From JANPIX01 sp031425195 (lineage in GTDB: Bacteria; Pseudomonadota; Alphaproteobacteria; Rhodobacterales; Rhodobacteraceae): DNA of 64,000 nt. Positions 8,232 to 15,909 of the stretch are shown in pieces. Under the pieces are notes generated by a model. That model was not told where the DNA came from. It worked only from the letters and a program-made list of their open reading frames with translations, and did not search any database. Position 1 is the stretch's first letter; each line of letters begins with the position of its first letter. The stretch spans positions 1 through 64,000 of the forward strand of contig JANPIX010000001.1 in assembly GCA_031425195.1 (NCBI GenBank), given 5' to 3'. A program made the translations under genes and the position numbers.

Positions 8232-9938
8232 TCAGTGGCGAATGAATGCCGTGGCCCGCTCCACCTGTGTATCCATGTGGGTACGAGCGGCTAACGACAC
8301 CCACTCACGACCGAAGGTATCCGCGGTGTCGGTCCGTCCCTGCTTTCGGCTCAAATCAGCCTGGTCTGCAAGGATTGCCACTTTCAACGCTGCATAGCCG
8401 TCGGTGTCTCTTGCGCAGCGCCGACTTGCCTCAGAAAGCCAGTTCATCGCCTTTTCATGATCCCTATCTGCCGCGTATGTCAGAGCAAGGGTCCGAGCAA
8501 CTGCGGCCTCCCAGCAGGGATCCTGTACCTGACAGCTCAGCGCAAAGGCTTGCTCGAGTTCGGTGCGTAGACCAACCGTTGGTTTTTTTTGTCGTAAGGT
8601 GGACTCTGCCCTGACGGCCACGGGCCAAGGTCGGAATGCTATCCAACGCTGGGCGTCAACAAGAGTGAGACAATCTTCCAACCAGCGGTCAGCATCTGTA
8701 AATCGGTCTGCCGCGAGCATTCCCCAGCCGCCGAGGCCCAAAGTCCAGATTTCGCGCCTTCGATTTCCGGCAAACCGGGCGTGTTCCAAAGAAAATTCGA
8801 AATGTTCAAGTCCTTGATTGACCCTCCCCCAATCGACCAGATTGAAGCCGATGACGGCATGGATCCCAGCAAGATCATTGCGATCCTGAGCCAGATCGAG
8901 GGCTTGTGACAGATATCGTGCTGCCGCGGGCCGGCGTCCGGCCAAAGCCTCGACATACCCAAGTTCTCGAAACCCCGCGGACGCGATGTCGGAGTCGCCC
9001 GATACGCGTGCCAACTCTGTGCTTTGCAACAGAATAACAGCACCCTCGTCATCGTACCCACGAACCGCATGAACCAACGCTGTTCCCAGTTCCAACATGG
9101 CGCGTGCATAAAGCGGGCCGCCCTTGATCTTTTCAGCGTCACTCGCCGCCCGACGCAGACAGTCGATACCAGCATCAGATGCTCCGGCGGATAAGGCCGC
9201 CAATCCAGCCTGTATCATCGAACCGACAAAGGCCTCTTGCGAGATGCCGCTCGGGGGAGCCGAGACTGTGCGGCGCGCGGCGCTGCGAAGCGCAGCGGAC
9301 GGCCGTTCACCGAGTTCGGCAAAAAAGACAGTTTCAGTTGCAGTCACATGGTCGGTTGCCGCCGCGTAGCGCCCCGCAAGGACCAGACTCTTGACCAACA
9401 GAACATGGCTACGTTCGTCAAATGGGTTCTGTCGTGCGCCCAGTTCGGCGAGGCGAACAGCCCTTTCGTGGTCGCCGACCGAAATGGCCCGAATGGTATC
9501 CTGTCTGATGCGCGATTCGACAATACCTGCAAGGTGCGCCCGTTCCACCAGAAGCCACGTTGCAAACTCGGGGCTGCTGCGGGGCTCCTGGGTGCCAAGC
9601 AATGGGCCAGATGCTTCCACATCATAATGGTCATCGCTGAGCTGCAAGACGTCAATTTCAATGTCTGCCGTGTGATTGAGTTCCACCGGGTCACCTGTGA
9701 GACAATCAGTACAATCTAGCGCTTTGCGCAATGCGGCGAGGCACCAGCGCAAGGCCCCCATTGGATCAGCGGTGTCTGGAAACAGTTCCGAAGACAGCTG
9801 GCGCCGGCTGATGGGCTGCCGGGCCAGAATGACGCGTGCAAGCAACGCCCAGGCTTGGAACCCGCGCACAGGCATCCGTCGCCCAGCCGTGTCAAAGATA
9901 CCAGGTTCACCGAGAAGTCTGATCCGTCTGCGCGTCAT
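8232..9938 (-). CDS. SARP/BTAD-family transcriptional regulator with TPR region
   Basis: The 568-residue protein begins with an OmpR-like winged-helix domain of the SARP type (residues about 1-95: MTRRRIRLLGEPGIF, then SRRQLSSELFPDTADPMGALRWCLAALRKAL). A bacterial transcriptional activation domain follows (about 100-240, including ERSHVLLVKSLVLAGR), then a long helical tetratricopeptide region to the end. No NB-ARC or AAA domain is visible, so it resembles the shorter SARP-TPR proteins found in proteobacteria. It is transcribed divergently from the DUF4242/periplasmic pair at 10.1-10.9 kb and lies next to the RTX gene, either of which could be its target. The inducing signal is unknown. Confidence 0.88.
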   Translation of the reverse strand: MTRRRIRLLGEPGIFDTAGRRMPVRGFQAWALLARVILARQPISRRQLSSELFPDTADPMGALRWCLAALRKALDCTDCLTGDPVELNHTADIEIDVLQLSDDHYDVEASGPLLGTQEPRSSPEFATWLLVERAHLAGIVESRIRQDTIRAISVGDHERAVRLAELGARQNPFDERSHVLLVKSLVLAGRYAAATDHVTATETVFFAELGERPSAALRSAARRTVSAPPSGISQEAFVGSMIQAGLAALSAGASDAGIDCLRRAASDAEKIKGGPLYARAMLELGTALVHAVRGYDDEGAVILLQSTELARVSGDSDIASAGFRELGYVEALAGRRPAAARYLSQALDLAQDRNDLAGIHAVIGFNLVDWGRVNQGLEHFEFSLEHARFAGNRRREIWTLGLGGWGMLAADRFTDADRWLEDCLTLVDAQRWIAFRPWPVAVRAESTLRQKKPTVGLRTELEQAFALSCQVQDPCWEAAVARTLALTYAADRDHEKAMNWLSEASRRCARDTDGYAALKVAILADQADLSRKQGRTDTADTFGREWVSLAARTHMDTQVERATAFIRH

Positions 9939-10107
9939 CGTCGCCCTTCAAGTCGATCACTTGTGTGTTCGACACCAGCTTGATGTCGCGTGCGTTTGAC
10001 GAAGTGTAGGACAGCACCCGGCATCATCATGTTCGTGTTCGATGATCGGTCTCACGCACAGATGTTGCTGTCAGCGCACGAACAGACAAAAAACATGGAA
10101 TCAAACA

Positions 10108-10410
10108 ATGCCCACTTATATCATAGAACGTAACGTGCCTGGTGCCGACAAGCTGAGCGCTGAGGAATTGCGCGACATTGCATCAAAGTCTAACGACGTC
10201 GTGGCAGGCCTTGGCGTCCCCTACACCTGGATCACAAGCTATGTCGCAGGTGACAAGCTTTACTGCGTCCACAAGGCAGACAGCGCCGATGTGGTGCGCC
10301 GCCACGCGCGCGAAGGCGGTTTCCCTGCCAACAAAGTTACCGAGATCAGCGCGGAAATCGGTCCGCAGACAGCCGGTAATGCTTCCGCTGTCACCACCCC
10401 CTATGAATGA
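10108..10410 (+). CDS. DUF4242 domain protein
   Basis: The start is ATG 10108 (GGAA in the leader), giving MPTYIIERNVPGADKLSAEE and 100 residues. DUF4242 proteins are small ferredoxin-like-fold proteins, and the whole length matches the family pattern: the ERNxPGA start, the SYVAGDKLYCVHKADSADVV centre and HAREGGFPANKVTEI at the end. The biochemical role is unknown; some relatives sit next to nickel/oxidoreductase or regulator genes. It is divergent from the SARP regulator and 33 bp upstream of a secreted protein on the same strand, so the two are probably co-transcribed and SARP-controlled (inference). Confidence 0.88.
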   Translation: MPTYIIERNVPGADKLSAEELRDIASKSNDVVAGLGVPYTWITSYVAGDKLYCVHKADSADVVRRHAREGGFPANKVTEISAEIGPQTAGNASAVTTPYE

Positions 10411-10443
10411 TCGCCTGAAATCTCAACTGGTAAGGAAACCAAC

Positions 10444-10941
10444 ATGAAGAGCTTCAACAGCATGATCGCCCTTGGTGCGGTGGCGACAATTTTTGCGGGC
10501 GCAGTCAACGCTGTCGCCCACAGCTCCAATCCGCTTGTCGACGCAGTCCGGGCTGCGAATGACCGATTTCAGGATGTATCCGTGGCAATAGCCGAAGGGT
10601 ATAGCCCAATCCCTTGTACCAGTGGAACCGACGGTGGTGCGATGGGGATACACTATGTGAACCCGGATATCATTGCCGACGAGTCCATCGACATCGCAAA
10701 GCCCGAAGCCGTGATGTACTCAGCAGATGGACAAGCGACGTTGCTTGCCGTCGAATACATCACACCAAAGGGTCCAGCCGAACTGCAAGGACATCTCTTT
10801 TCGTACACATCAGAGCCCAACCGCTACGGGTTGCCTGCCTTCTACGAATTGCATGTATGGGCATGGATGGAGAACCCAAAGGGCGCATTTGCAGACATGA
10901 ATCCAAACGTGTCGTGCGATGGTGTGCCTAGCCCGGAATAG
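10444..10941 (+). CDS. Secreted periplasmic protein of unknown function
   Basis: The 165-residue product has a Sec signal peptide (hydrophobic run ending near NAVAH, about residue 26). The mature part includes AIAEGYSPIPCTSGTDGGAMG, HYVNPDIIADESIDIAKPEA, then FYELHVWAWMENPKGAFADM and NPNVSC. Two cysteines and several histidines (GIHYV, LHVW) could bind a metal or form a disulfide, but no family function is known to me. Homologues with the HVWAWxxNPxGxF ending occur in many proteobacteria as hypothetical periplasmic proteins. It follows the DUF4242 gene closely, which suggests joint expression. Confidence 0.8.
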   Translation: MKSFNSMIALGAVATIFAGAVNAVAHSSNPLVDAVRAANDRFQDVSVAIAEGYSPIPCTSGTDGGAMGIHYVNPDIIADESIDIAKPEAVMYSADGQATLLAVEYITPKGPAELQGHLFSYTSEPNRYGLPAFYELHVWAWMENPKGAFADMNPNVSCDGVPSPE

Positions 10942-11080
10942 TGGAGAAGCGAACGAAGCGTCGCGAATAAGTTGGACCCCACGACGCAGTCGGATATGGA
11001 TCAAGACGGGGCGCCGCAGCGGCGACCCCGGCTTTTCCGGCCGCAGACAGCGGCGAAATTGTTTGAACGGAACGCCACAT

Positions 11081-11749
11081 ATGGAACAAGCCTATTCTAG
11101 CGACATTGCATTTTCGCCCGCGGTCAAGTGCATTCAAGCCCACAAGGGCTCCCGCCCCATGTATGCGCGCCAAGAACAAGATGGCAGTTGGGCGACCGAG
11201 ATCAATGACGACATCAGGGCCTTTATACAGACTCAGACTAGCGTATATCTGGCCACATCCAGCAAAGCTGGACAGCCCTATGTTCAACACCGCGGAGGCC
11301 CGGTGGGTTTTCTTCAAGTCCTTGACCGGAAGACACTGGCATTCGCCGATTTTGCGGGAAATCGACAGTACATCACCCAAGGCAATCTGTCCGAAAACCC
11401 CCGATCTCATCTTTTCCTCATCGACTACACTCAGCGTCGCCGAGTCAAAATCTGGGGCACTGCGAGATTTGTTGAAGATGACGCGCCTCTACTCAAAAGG
11501 CTTGTGCAACAAGAATCTGATGCCAGACCGGAGCGAGTTGTGCGTTTCTCAGTAGCAGCTTGGGACGAAAACTGTCCGCGACATATTCCGCAGCGGTTGG
11601 ACGCATCCGAAGTATGGGCGGTTCTCGCTCTTCGCGACGCACGAATAGAGTCACTCCAAAGAGAGCTCGTTGAACTAAAGGCGACTTTTCAACAGGGTCC
11701 AATCTCTAAAGATGAACAGCACCAATCCGCGGCTGGCGGGAAAGGGTAA
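11081..11749 (+). CDS. Pyridoxamine 5'-phosphate oxidase-like FMN-binding protein
   Basis: ATG 11081 gives 222 residues; the frame opens earlier, but the upstream part is arginine-rich and unlike the family. The split-barrel flavin-binding core is seen as AFIQTQTSVYLATSSKAGQPYVQHRGGPVG, then LAFADFAGNRQYITQGNLSENP and FLIDYTQRRRVKIWGTARFVED, all typical of the PPOX/general-stress-protein class. The end carries a short helical tail (IESLQRELVELKATF). It likely binds FMN or a related cofactor and acts on an unknown substrate. It overlaps the next gene, an FMN reductase, by 38 bp, which suggests translational coupling. Confidence 0.87.
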   Translation: MEQAYSSDIAFSPAVKCIQAHKGSRPMYARQEQDGSWATEINDDIRAFIQTQTSVYLATSSKAGQPYVQHRGGPVGFLQVLDRKTLAFADFAGNRQYITQGNLSENPRSHLFLIDYTQRRRVKIWGTARFVEDDAPLLKRLVQQESDARPERVVRFSVAAWDENCPRHIPQRLDASEVWAVLALRDARIESLQRELVELKATFQQGPISKDEQHQSAAGGKG

Positions 11750-12290
11750 AGTGAAGATTCTCGCCATATCTGGTAGCCCACGGCAGGCATCCACCAACAC
11801 GGCGATGTTGTACGGGCTGAAAAGCGCCGCCAGCAAAGTTCACTGTACCACCGTCTATGACCAAGTCGGTTTCCTGCCAGTCTTTTCACCAGATCTGGAC
11901 GGACCTAACCTTCCGTCGCTTGTTAACACCTTCGCTTCTGCTGTAACGGCGGCTGACTGCCTCGTCATAGCCAGCCCGGAGTATGTTAGATCAATTCCGG
12001 GTGGGCTTAAAAACGCCATCGACTGGCTTGTTTCGCGCGACGAACTCAACCAAAAGCCGATCGTCCTCATGCACGCATCTCATCGTGGAGACGACATGCT
12101 TGCGCAGCTCAGGATCGTCCTCGCCACCGTCAGTCAAAGGTTCAATACAGAAATTTTCCTTCGATTTACCTTAATGAACCTTACGCCAAATGAAGTTGCA
12201 AGATACCTAGCGCAGGACATGCAGATCGCAAAAATAGGCATATTTTTGGATCAGCTTGATACATTTTGCGCCTCGCCGAAGGGTAAGTAG
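11712..12290 (+). CDS. NADPH-dependent FMN reductase family protein
   Basis: The 192-residue protein has the flavodoxin-like phosphate-binding loop ISGSPRQASTNTAML near the N-terminus and the SPEYVRSIPGGLKNAIDWLVSR block around residues 90-112, which is diagnostic of the NADPH-dependent FMN reductase/ChrR group. It should reduce flavin or a small acceptor (quinone, chromate-like compound) with NADPH in the cytoplasm. The start at 11712 lies inside the preceding flavoprotein gene. An internal start just before VKILAISGSPR would remove the unusual first 13 residues. Pairing with a PPOX-like protein suggests one two-component flavin-dependent step. Confidence 0.87.
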   Translation: MNSTNPRLAGKGKVKILAISGSPRQASTNTAMLYGLKSAASKVHCTTVYDQVGFLPVFSPDLDGPNLPSLVNTFASAVTAADCLVIASPEYVRSIPGGLKNAIDWLVSRDELNQKPIVLMHASHRGDDMLAQLRIVLATVSQRFNTEIFLRFTLMNLTPNEVARYLAQDMQIAKIGIFLDQLDTFCASPKGK

Positions 12291-12396
12291 TCAGCACGAA
12301 ACAGATGTGCCTGCGCTCCGGTCGTCAACACAAACGAGAACGCCGGCGTCCAATCACACTTCGATAGCGCACCGGATGGCTTCACCGCTGCCTTGA

Positions 12397-12835
12397 TTAT
12401 TTTTTATATCCTTGGCTTGCAAGGCGTAGCTTGACGATGGGGTAGGGCCGCCCTTCCTCATCGAAATCCATTCTTCCAATTGGCACGAAGCCTACTCTGG
12501 TGTAAAATCCCGATGCTTGTTCGTTCTGCTCATTTACAGTCGTTGTGATCTCGGCATGCAGATGTAGTGCATGTCTGATCATTTCTCGCCCAATGCCGAC
12601 GCCGTGATGGTTCGGATCGACAAACAGCGCCTCCAAATTGGGCCCGTCCATCCCCATAGCCCGAACCATCGACAGCAATCCAAAGCCCAGCGTCAGGCAG
12701 AAATCGGCGCACCTGTTCGTCGATGGCTTCCAGATCGCCGGGTAAGAGAAAGTGGTGCGTTGCCTCAACGGCGCGACGCCAGATCGCGATGACAAGGTCA
12801 CCGTCTTTTGTCGTCGAGCGTCTGATTTGAACCAT
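12397..12835 (-). pseudogene. GNAT N-acetyltransferase, broken by an internal deletion/frameshift
   Basis: From ATG 12835 one frame gives VQIRRSTTKDGDLVIAIWRR and AVEATHHFLLPGDLEAIDEQV, the N-terminus of small GNAT acetyltransferases. A second frame resumes with GPNLEALFVDPNHHGVGIGR (the acetyl-CoA loop), TTTVNEQNEQASGFYTRVGF and RPYPIVKLRL. The frames switch near 12650. The strand that should join them (family: a GFxxL segment before LEALFVDP) is missing, so several residues and the frame were lost together. The product is unlikely to be active. Confidence 0.75.
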
Positions 12836-12848
12836 GACTCGCTTCTTT

Positions 12849-13040
12849 TCAGTCAAGACATCCGTGCTGCACGACAAATCGAAGGCTATCCCGCGTTATG
12901 CCCATGTCGCAGAGAAGTCTGTCGTCCAACGCTTCCAGTTCACGAGTATCACGTCTTTGTATCACCATCTTCATCCACCAAGCAAAAAAAGATATCCTTT
13001 TTTGCTTTGCGCGTGTTCGCGTAGCGCCACAATTTTCCAT
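12849..13040 (-). CDS. DUF1127 (YjiS-like) small protein
   Basis: The 63-residue product ends in the DUF1127 core: RRDTRELEALDDRLLCDMGI followed by TRDSLRF. The N-terminal half is basic and aromatic (KQKRISFFAWWMKMVIQ). DUF1127 proteins are short arginine-rich proteins; in some alphaproteobacteria they influence RNA turnover and phosphate or stress responses. It lies 13 bp upstream of the broken acetyltransferase on the same strand. Confidence 0.8.
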   Translation of the reverse strand: MENCGATRTRAKQKRISFFAWWMKMVIQRRDTRELEALDDRLLCDMGITRDSLRFVVQHGCLD

Positions 13041-13576
13041 AATGTTTCCTTTTCGAATCAGATGCTGCTATCGAACTTGAAGATAGACACGGTGCGTGAG
13101 CTCAACCGTTGGACAGAAGGAGATATGGATGTATTTTATACAGTATTTTGTCCTTCATGCGCTGACTGTCTAGGACTACAATGGCTTAAATCCTGATGCT
13201 GACTCGGCCAGTTGCCTAAGTCGAGGAATCAAGACTTTGCGTAGGCCCAATCTTGTCCAGCAAAAAGTTTGAACTGAAATTGCCCCTTTCAACTATCCAT
13301 TCTGAGATGGAGTTCGGCCGATCAAAATGACAAGAGACGAAGCGTAGTAAATCCACTGCGCATCCGTCCGCTCGACACAGTTCTAAGCGGAAGTTGCCGC
13401 CGCGGCAAATGTCTGTTTTCAAAGAGCCGAAGTGGAATGCGCGGCTTGCTGATATTGAGCGGCGGCCTCGCACGTGGCGAACGTGAAGGGTCTGGTGGAC
13501 AGGATCGTTACATTGCAGAGCTAATATTCGCAGAGATGCCGCGGCAATAGTTCAAGAATGCAACTGGAACACGGTC
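13041..13576. other. Stretch without a convincing gene
   Basis: An 85-codon minus-strand frame (13216-13473) with FHFGSLKTDICRGGNFRLEL and ISEWIVERGNFSSNF is protein-like in composition, but it has no recognisable family and no clear ribosome-binding site. It could be a remnant. The rest is AT-richer and may hold promoters for the DUF1127 gene. Confidence 0.4.
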
Positions 13577-14539
13577 CTAGGAAGACGCAATATTGTTCAA
13601 GAGAACCTCGACCGCCGCGAGATCTTGAGCGCCTATGCCACTGAATGTAGCGACGGTAATCTCGTCGTCCGTTAGGCGACCTGACAGACGACCGGACAAC
13701 ACGTCGCCGATCTCGCCTTCGATTCGATCCACAGAATAGCTGTTGCTGGAAATTGCTCGGCAAATGTCACCGGTGGAAATCGCGGTTTCAATCTCGTCCA
13801 CGAAGACGCGTGCGCGCAGCAAAACCTCTGCATCTAACTCGCACTTTGTCACGTCATCCGCTCCGACGGCTGTGATGTGCTGCCCTGGACGAAGCCATGA
13901 ACCCGGAATAATGGGGTCACGAGCGCTGGTCGCCGTTAAAATCACATCGGCTTCGCGGATCGCAACTTCCCGATTGCTGACAGCAATGGCGACGTCAGGC
14001 AAGGCAGCACCCAATCGATTGGCAAGGGATCCCGCCTTCACAAGATCCCGTGCCCAGACATGCAGGGTATTGAACGGTCGCTCGCCATGCAGCGCCAAAA
14101 CTTGCCAGTAAGCCTGCACGCCGGACCCAAGAACGCTGGCCGTTGTGACAACTTTCGGAGCAAAAGCCCGTGCGGCCAACGCGCCAGCAGCGGCGGTTCG
14201 TAGGTCTGAAACACGGTGACGATCCTCGATCACCGCTATTGTGTGGCCTGTTTGACTGTCGAACACGCCGATGAACCCGCCTTGTTGCATCCCGTGCGCA
14301 ACATTAGCGGCAAACCAGGGCGCAACTTTCACAATGTGGATGGGGCGCCCCTCGATAACTGCGGACTTTACATAAACATCGGCAGCTGCGCGGTCGGCCT
14401 GCGGGAACAGGACAATCAGGCCGTTTTGCGCCCGGCCCCCACTGGAAGCCCGAAATGCTTCGGCAACTGGTTCAATCAACTCTTGGAAAGTAAGCATATC
14501 CCGGACTACTGCAGGGCCAATCATGCGTGGCGAGCTCAT
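13577..14539 (-). CDS. Ornithine cyclodeaminase / mu-crystallin family protein
   Basis: The 320-residue protein shows the family's N-terminal substrate half (about 1-125, with YVKSAVIEGRPIHIVKVAPW and SQTGHTIAVIEDRHRVSDLRTAAAGALA). The NAD(P)-binding part follows, with VLGSGVQAYWQVLAL and DVILTATSARDPIIPG, and the C-terminal RVFVDEIETAISTGDI. Family members deaminate or reduce amino or imino acids (ornithine cyclodeaminase, alanine or delta1-pyrroline-2-carboxylate reductase). The substrate here is not predictable. It overlaps the PhzF-like gene by 4 bp and shares its operon with an ArsR regulator. The glycine loop is GSGVQA, as in family members. Confidence 0.9.
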   Translation of the reverse strand: MSSPRMIGPAVVRDMLTFQELIEPVAEAFRASSGGRAQNGLIVLFPQADRAAADVYVKSAVIEGRPIHIVKVAPWFAANVAHGMQQGGFIGVFDSQTGHTIAVIEDRHRVSDLRTAAAGALAARAFAPKVVTTASVLGSGVQAYWQVLALHGERPFNTLHVWARDLVKAGSLANRLGAALPDVAIAVSNREVAIREADVILTATSARDPIIPGSWLRPGQHITAVGADDVTKCELDAEVLLRARVFVDEIETAISTGDICRAISSNSYSVDRIEGEIGDVLSGRLSGRLTDDEITVATFSGIGAQDLAAVEVLLNNIASS

Positions 14540-15426
14540 GGCAATCTTTCCAACACGCCTGAGCCGACAAACGCAACGTCGCCGCCGACTTCAACGCGTT
14601 GCACATCATCGGGCCGACCGTATGGTGTAACCTCCAGTGTGCTTGGTCGGCCCGCGAACTGACCTTGTGCGAGCGAGAATGGCCGACCCGGCATCGCTCG
14701 ACCATGGCGCAGGCGGTAGGCTCCGATACAGCCCGCGGCGCTGCCTGTCGCGACATCTTCCAAGGTTCCATCGTTCACCCAATGGCGCACTTCACATGAC
14801 GCGTCATCAAGCAGGACTGCATAGTCGGCATCAATTCGGGCCAGTAAAGGCTCAAGGTCTGTCACAATCCGCGCTCGTGCAAGCACGTTTGGTTTGACCG
14901 GCACGACGAGATAGCGCAGCCCAGTGCTCACTACGCAGAAAGGCAGGCTGACATCAAGATCGTCCACGCTAAGCGAAAGCGCTGTTGCGATATCATTGCG
15001 GTCTGTGACTTCCTCGTCGAAAGTCGGGCATCCCTGATCAAGCGTTCCTTTGATGCTCGCGCGGTCGGATGACGTTTTTTCAGTCCGGACCTCTACGATG
15101 CGATCGCCGAGGGCAAAGTGATGCGTGGCAAGCCCGACCACATTCATCATGCGATGCAGGACGCCTGCAGCGCCGATGATCGGATGTCCTGCGAACGGAA
15201 GTTCTTTTTCAAGATCAAATACGCGGGCTGGAACGGCTCCATCGGCTCGGATCGGATCCAGAAATATGGTCTCAAAATGGCGAAGTTCCTGGGTAATTCG
15301 CAGCATCTGGTCCCCTGCGATCCCTCGGGAATCTGGGAATACGGCGAGACTGTTGCCACCGTAAGGATGAGAACTGAACACATCGACGTGGACGTAGGCG
15401 CGGGCGGTATTGGCTGTCATGCTCAA
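14536..15426 (-). CDS. PhzF-family isomerase/epimerase-like protein
   Basis: The 296-residue product has both halves of the diaminopimelate-epimerase-like fold: the N-terminal VDVFSSHPYGGNSLAVFPDS, with the catalytic-type glutamate in ELRHFETIFL (about residue 53), then FDLEKELPFAGHPIIGAAGVL, and the C-terminal DVATGSAAGCIGAYRL. PhzF isomerises a dihydro-hydroxyanthranilate in phenazine synthesis, but most relatives outside phenazine clusters act on unknown substrates, and no other phenazine gene is present. It lies between an ArsR regulator and an ornithine-cyclodeaminase-like gene, overlapping each by 4 bp, which suggests a small amino-acid-related pathway. Confidence 0.92.
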   Translation of the reverse strand: MSMTANTARAYVHVDVFSSHPYGGNSLAVFPDSRGIAGDQMLRITQELRHFETIFLDPIRADGAVPARVFDLEKELPFAGHPIIGAAGVLHRMMNVVGLATHHFALGDRIVEVRTEKTSSDRASIKGTLDQGCPTFDEEVTDRNDIATALSLSVDDLDVSLPFCVVSTGLRYLVVPVKPNVLARARIVTDLEPLLARIDADYAVLLDDASCEVRHWVNDGTLEDVATGSAAGCIGAYRLRHGRAMPGRPFSLAQGQFAGRPSTLEVTPYGRPDDVQRVEVGGDVAFVGSGVLERLP

Positions 15427-15740
15427 ATCTTTCTGGAAAGCTGGCGGACAAAGTTTTGAATTGCAGTTTCGTCACGACGGAAAAAGGTCCATCCTTTCCG
15501 ACGTGTCGGCACCAGTAATCCTGCCGCAGCAAGAAGGCTAAGATGGCGCGAGACAGTTGCCGCCGAAAGGCCCAACCGTTCGCGGATGAAGTCCGAACAA
15601 ATGCCGTCTGTGATCCTATCGCCATCGACCTGCTCTGGAAAATCCAATGGTGTTTTCAATGCGTGAAGGATTGACAGCCGCACCGGGCTGGCCACGGCCT
15701 TCAGTCCATCAAGTAAAAACATTGATTCGTTATTTCGCAT
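15423..15740 (-). CDS. ArsR-type winged-helix regulator
   Basis: The 105-residue protein begins MRNNESMFLLDGLKAVASPVR and has the ArsR helix-turn-helix (SDFIRERLGLSAATVSRHLSLLAAAGLLVPTR, about residues 48-80) and the C-terminal wing (KGWTFFRRDE). No metal-binding ELCV-type cysteine motif is seen, only one cysteine, so it probably senses an organic ligand or redox state. It is the first gene of the operon with PhzF and the cyclodeaminase, overlapping the former by 4 bp, and probably controls its own operon. Confidence 0.9.
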   Translation of the reverse strand: MRNNESMFLLDGLKAVASPVRLSILHALKTPLDFPEQVDGDRITDGICSDFIRERLGLSAATVSRHLSLLAAAGLLVPTRRKGWTFFRRDETAIQNFVRQLSRKI

Positions 15741-15909
15741 AATTACGAAATAGCAGTGAGGGCGCGGCGTAGCAATGTATATTCAGCGTCCACGCACATG
15801 TTCATCAACCATCTTTAAGCATCAGCCGGTGCAAAGCTGCGCTGAAATTACCCAGCGGCCCCGCGAGACGGGCAGTGATTTGCACCTGTACCGGGGCTGT
15901 ATCTGGCGG

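Noticed and set aside
3237..13220. Thirteen-base identical word CCAGTTGCCTAAG at 3237-3249 and 13208-13220
   Set aside because: Too short to claim a repeat family or attachment site; flanks do not extend the match.
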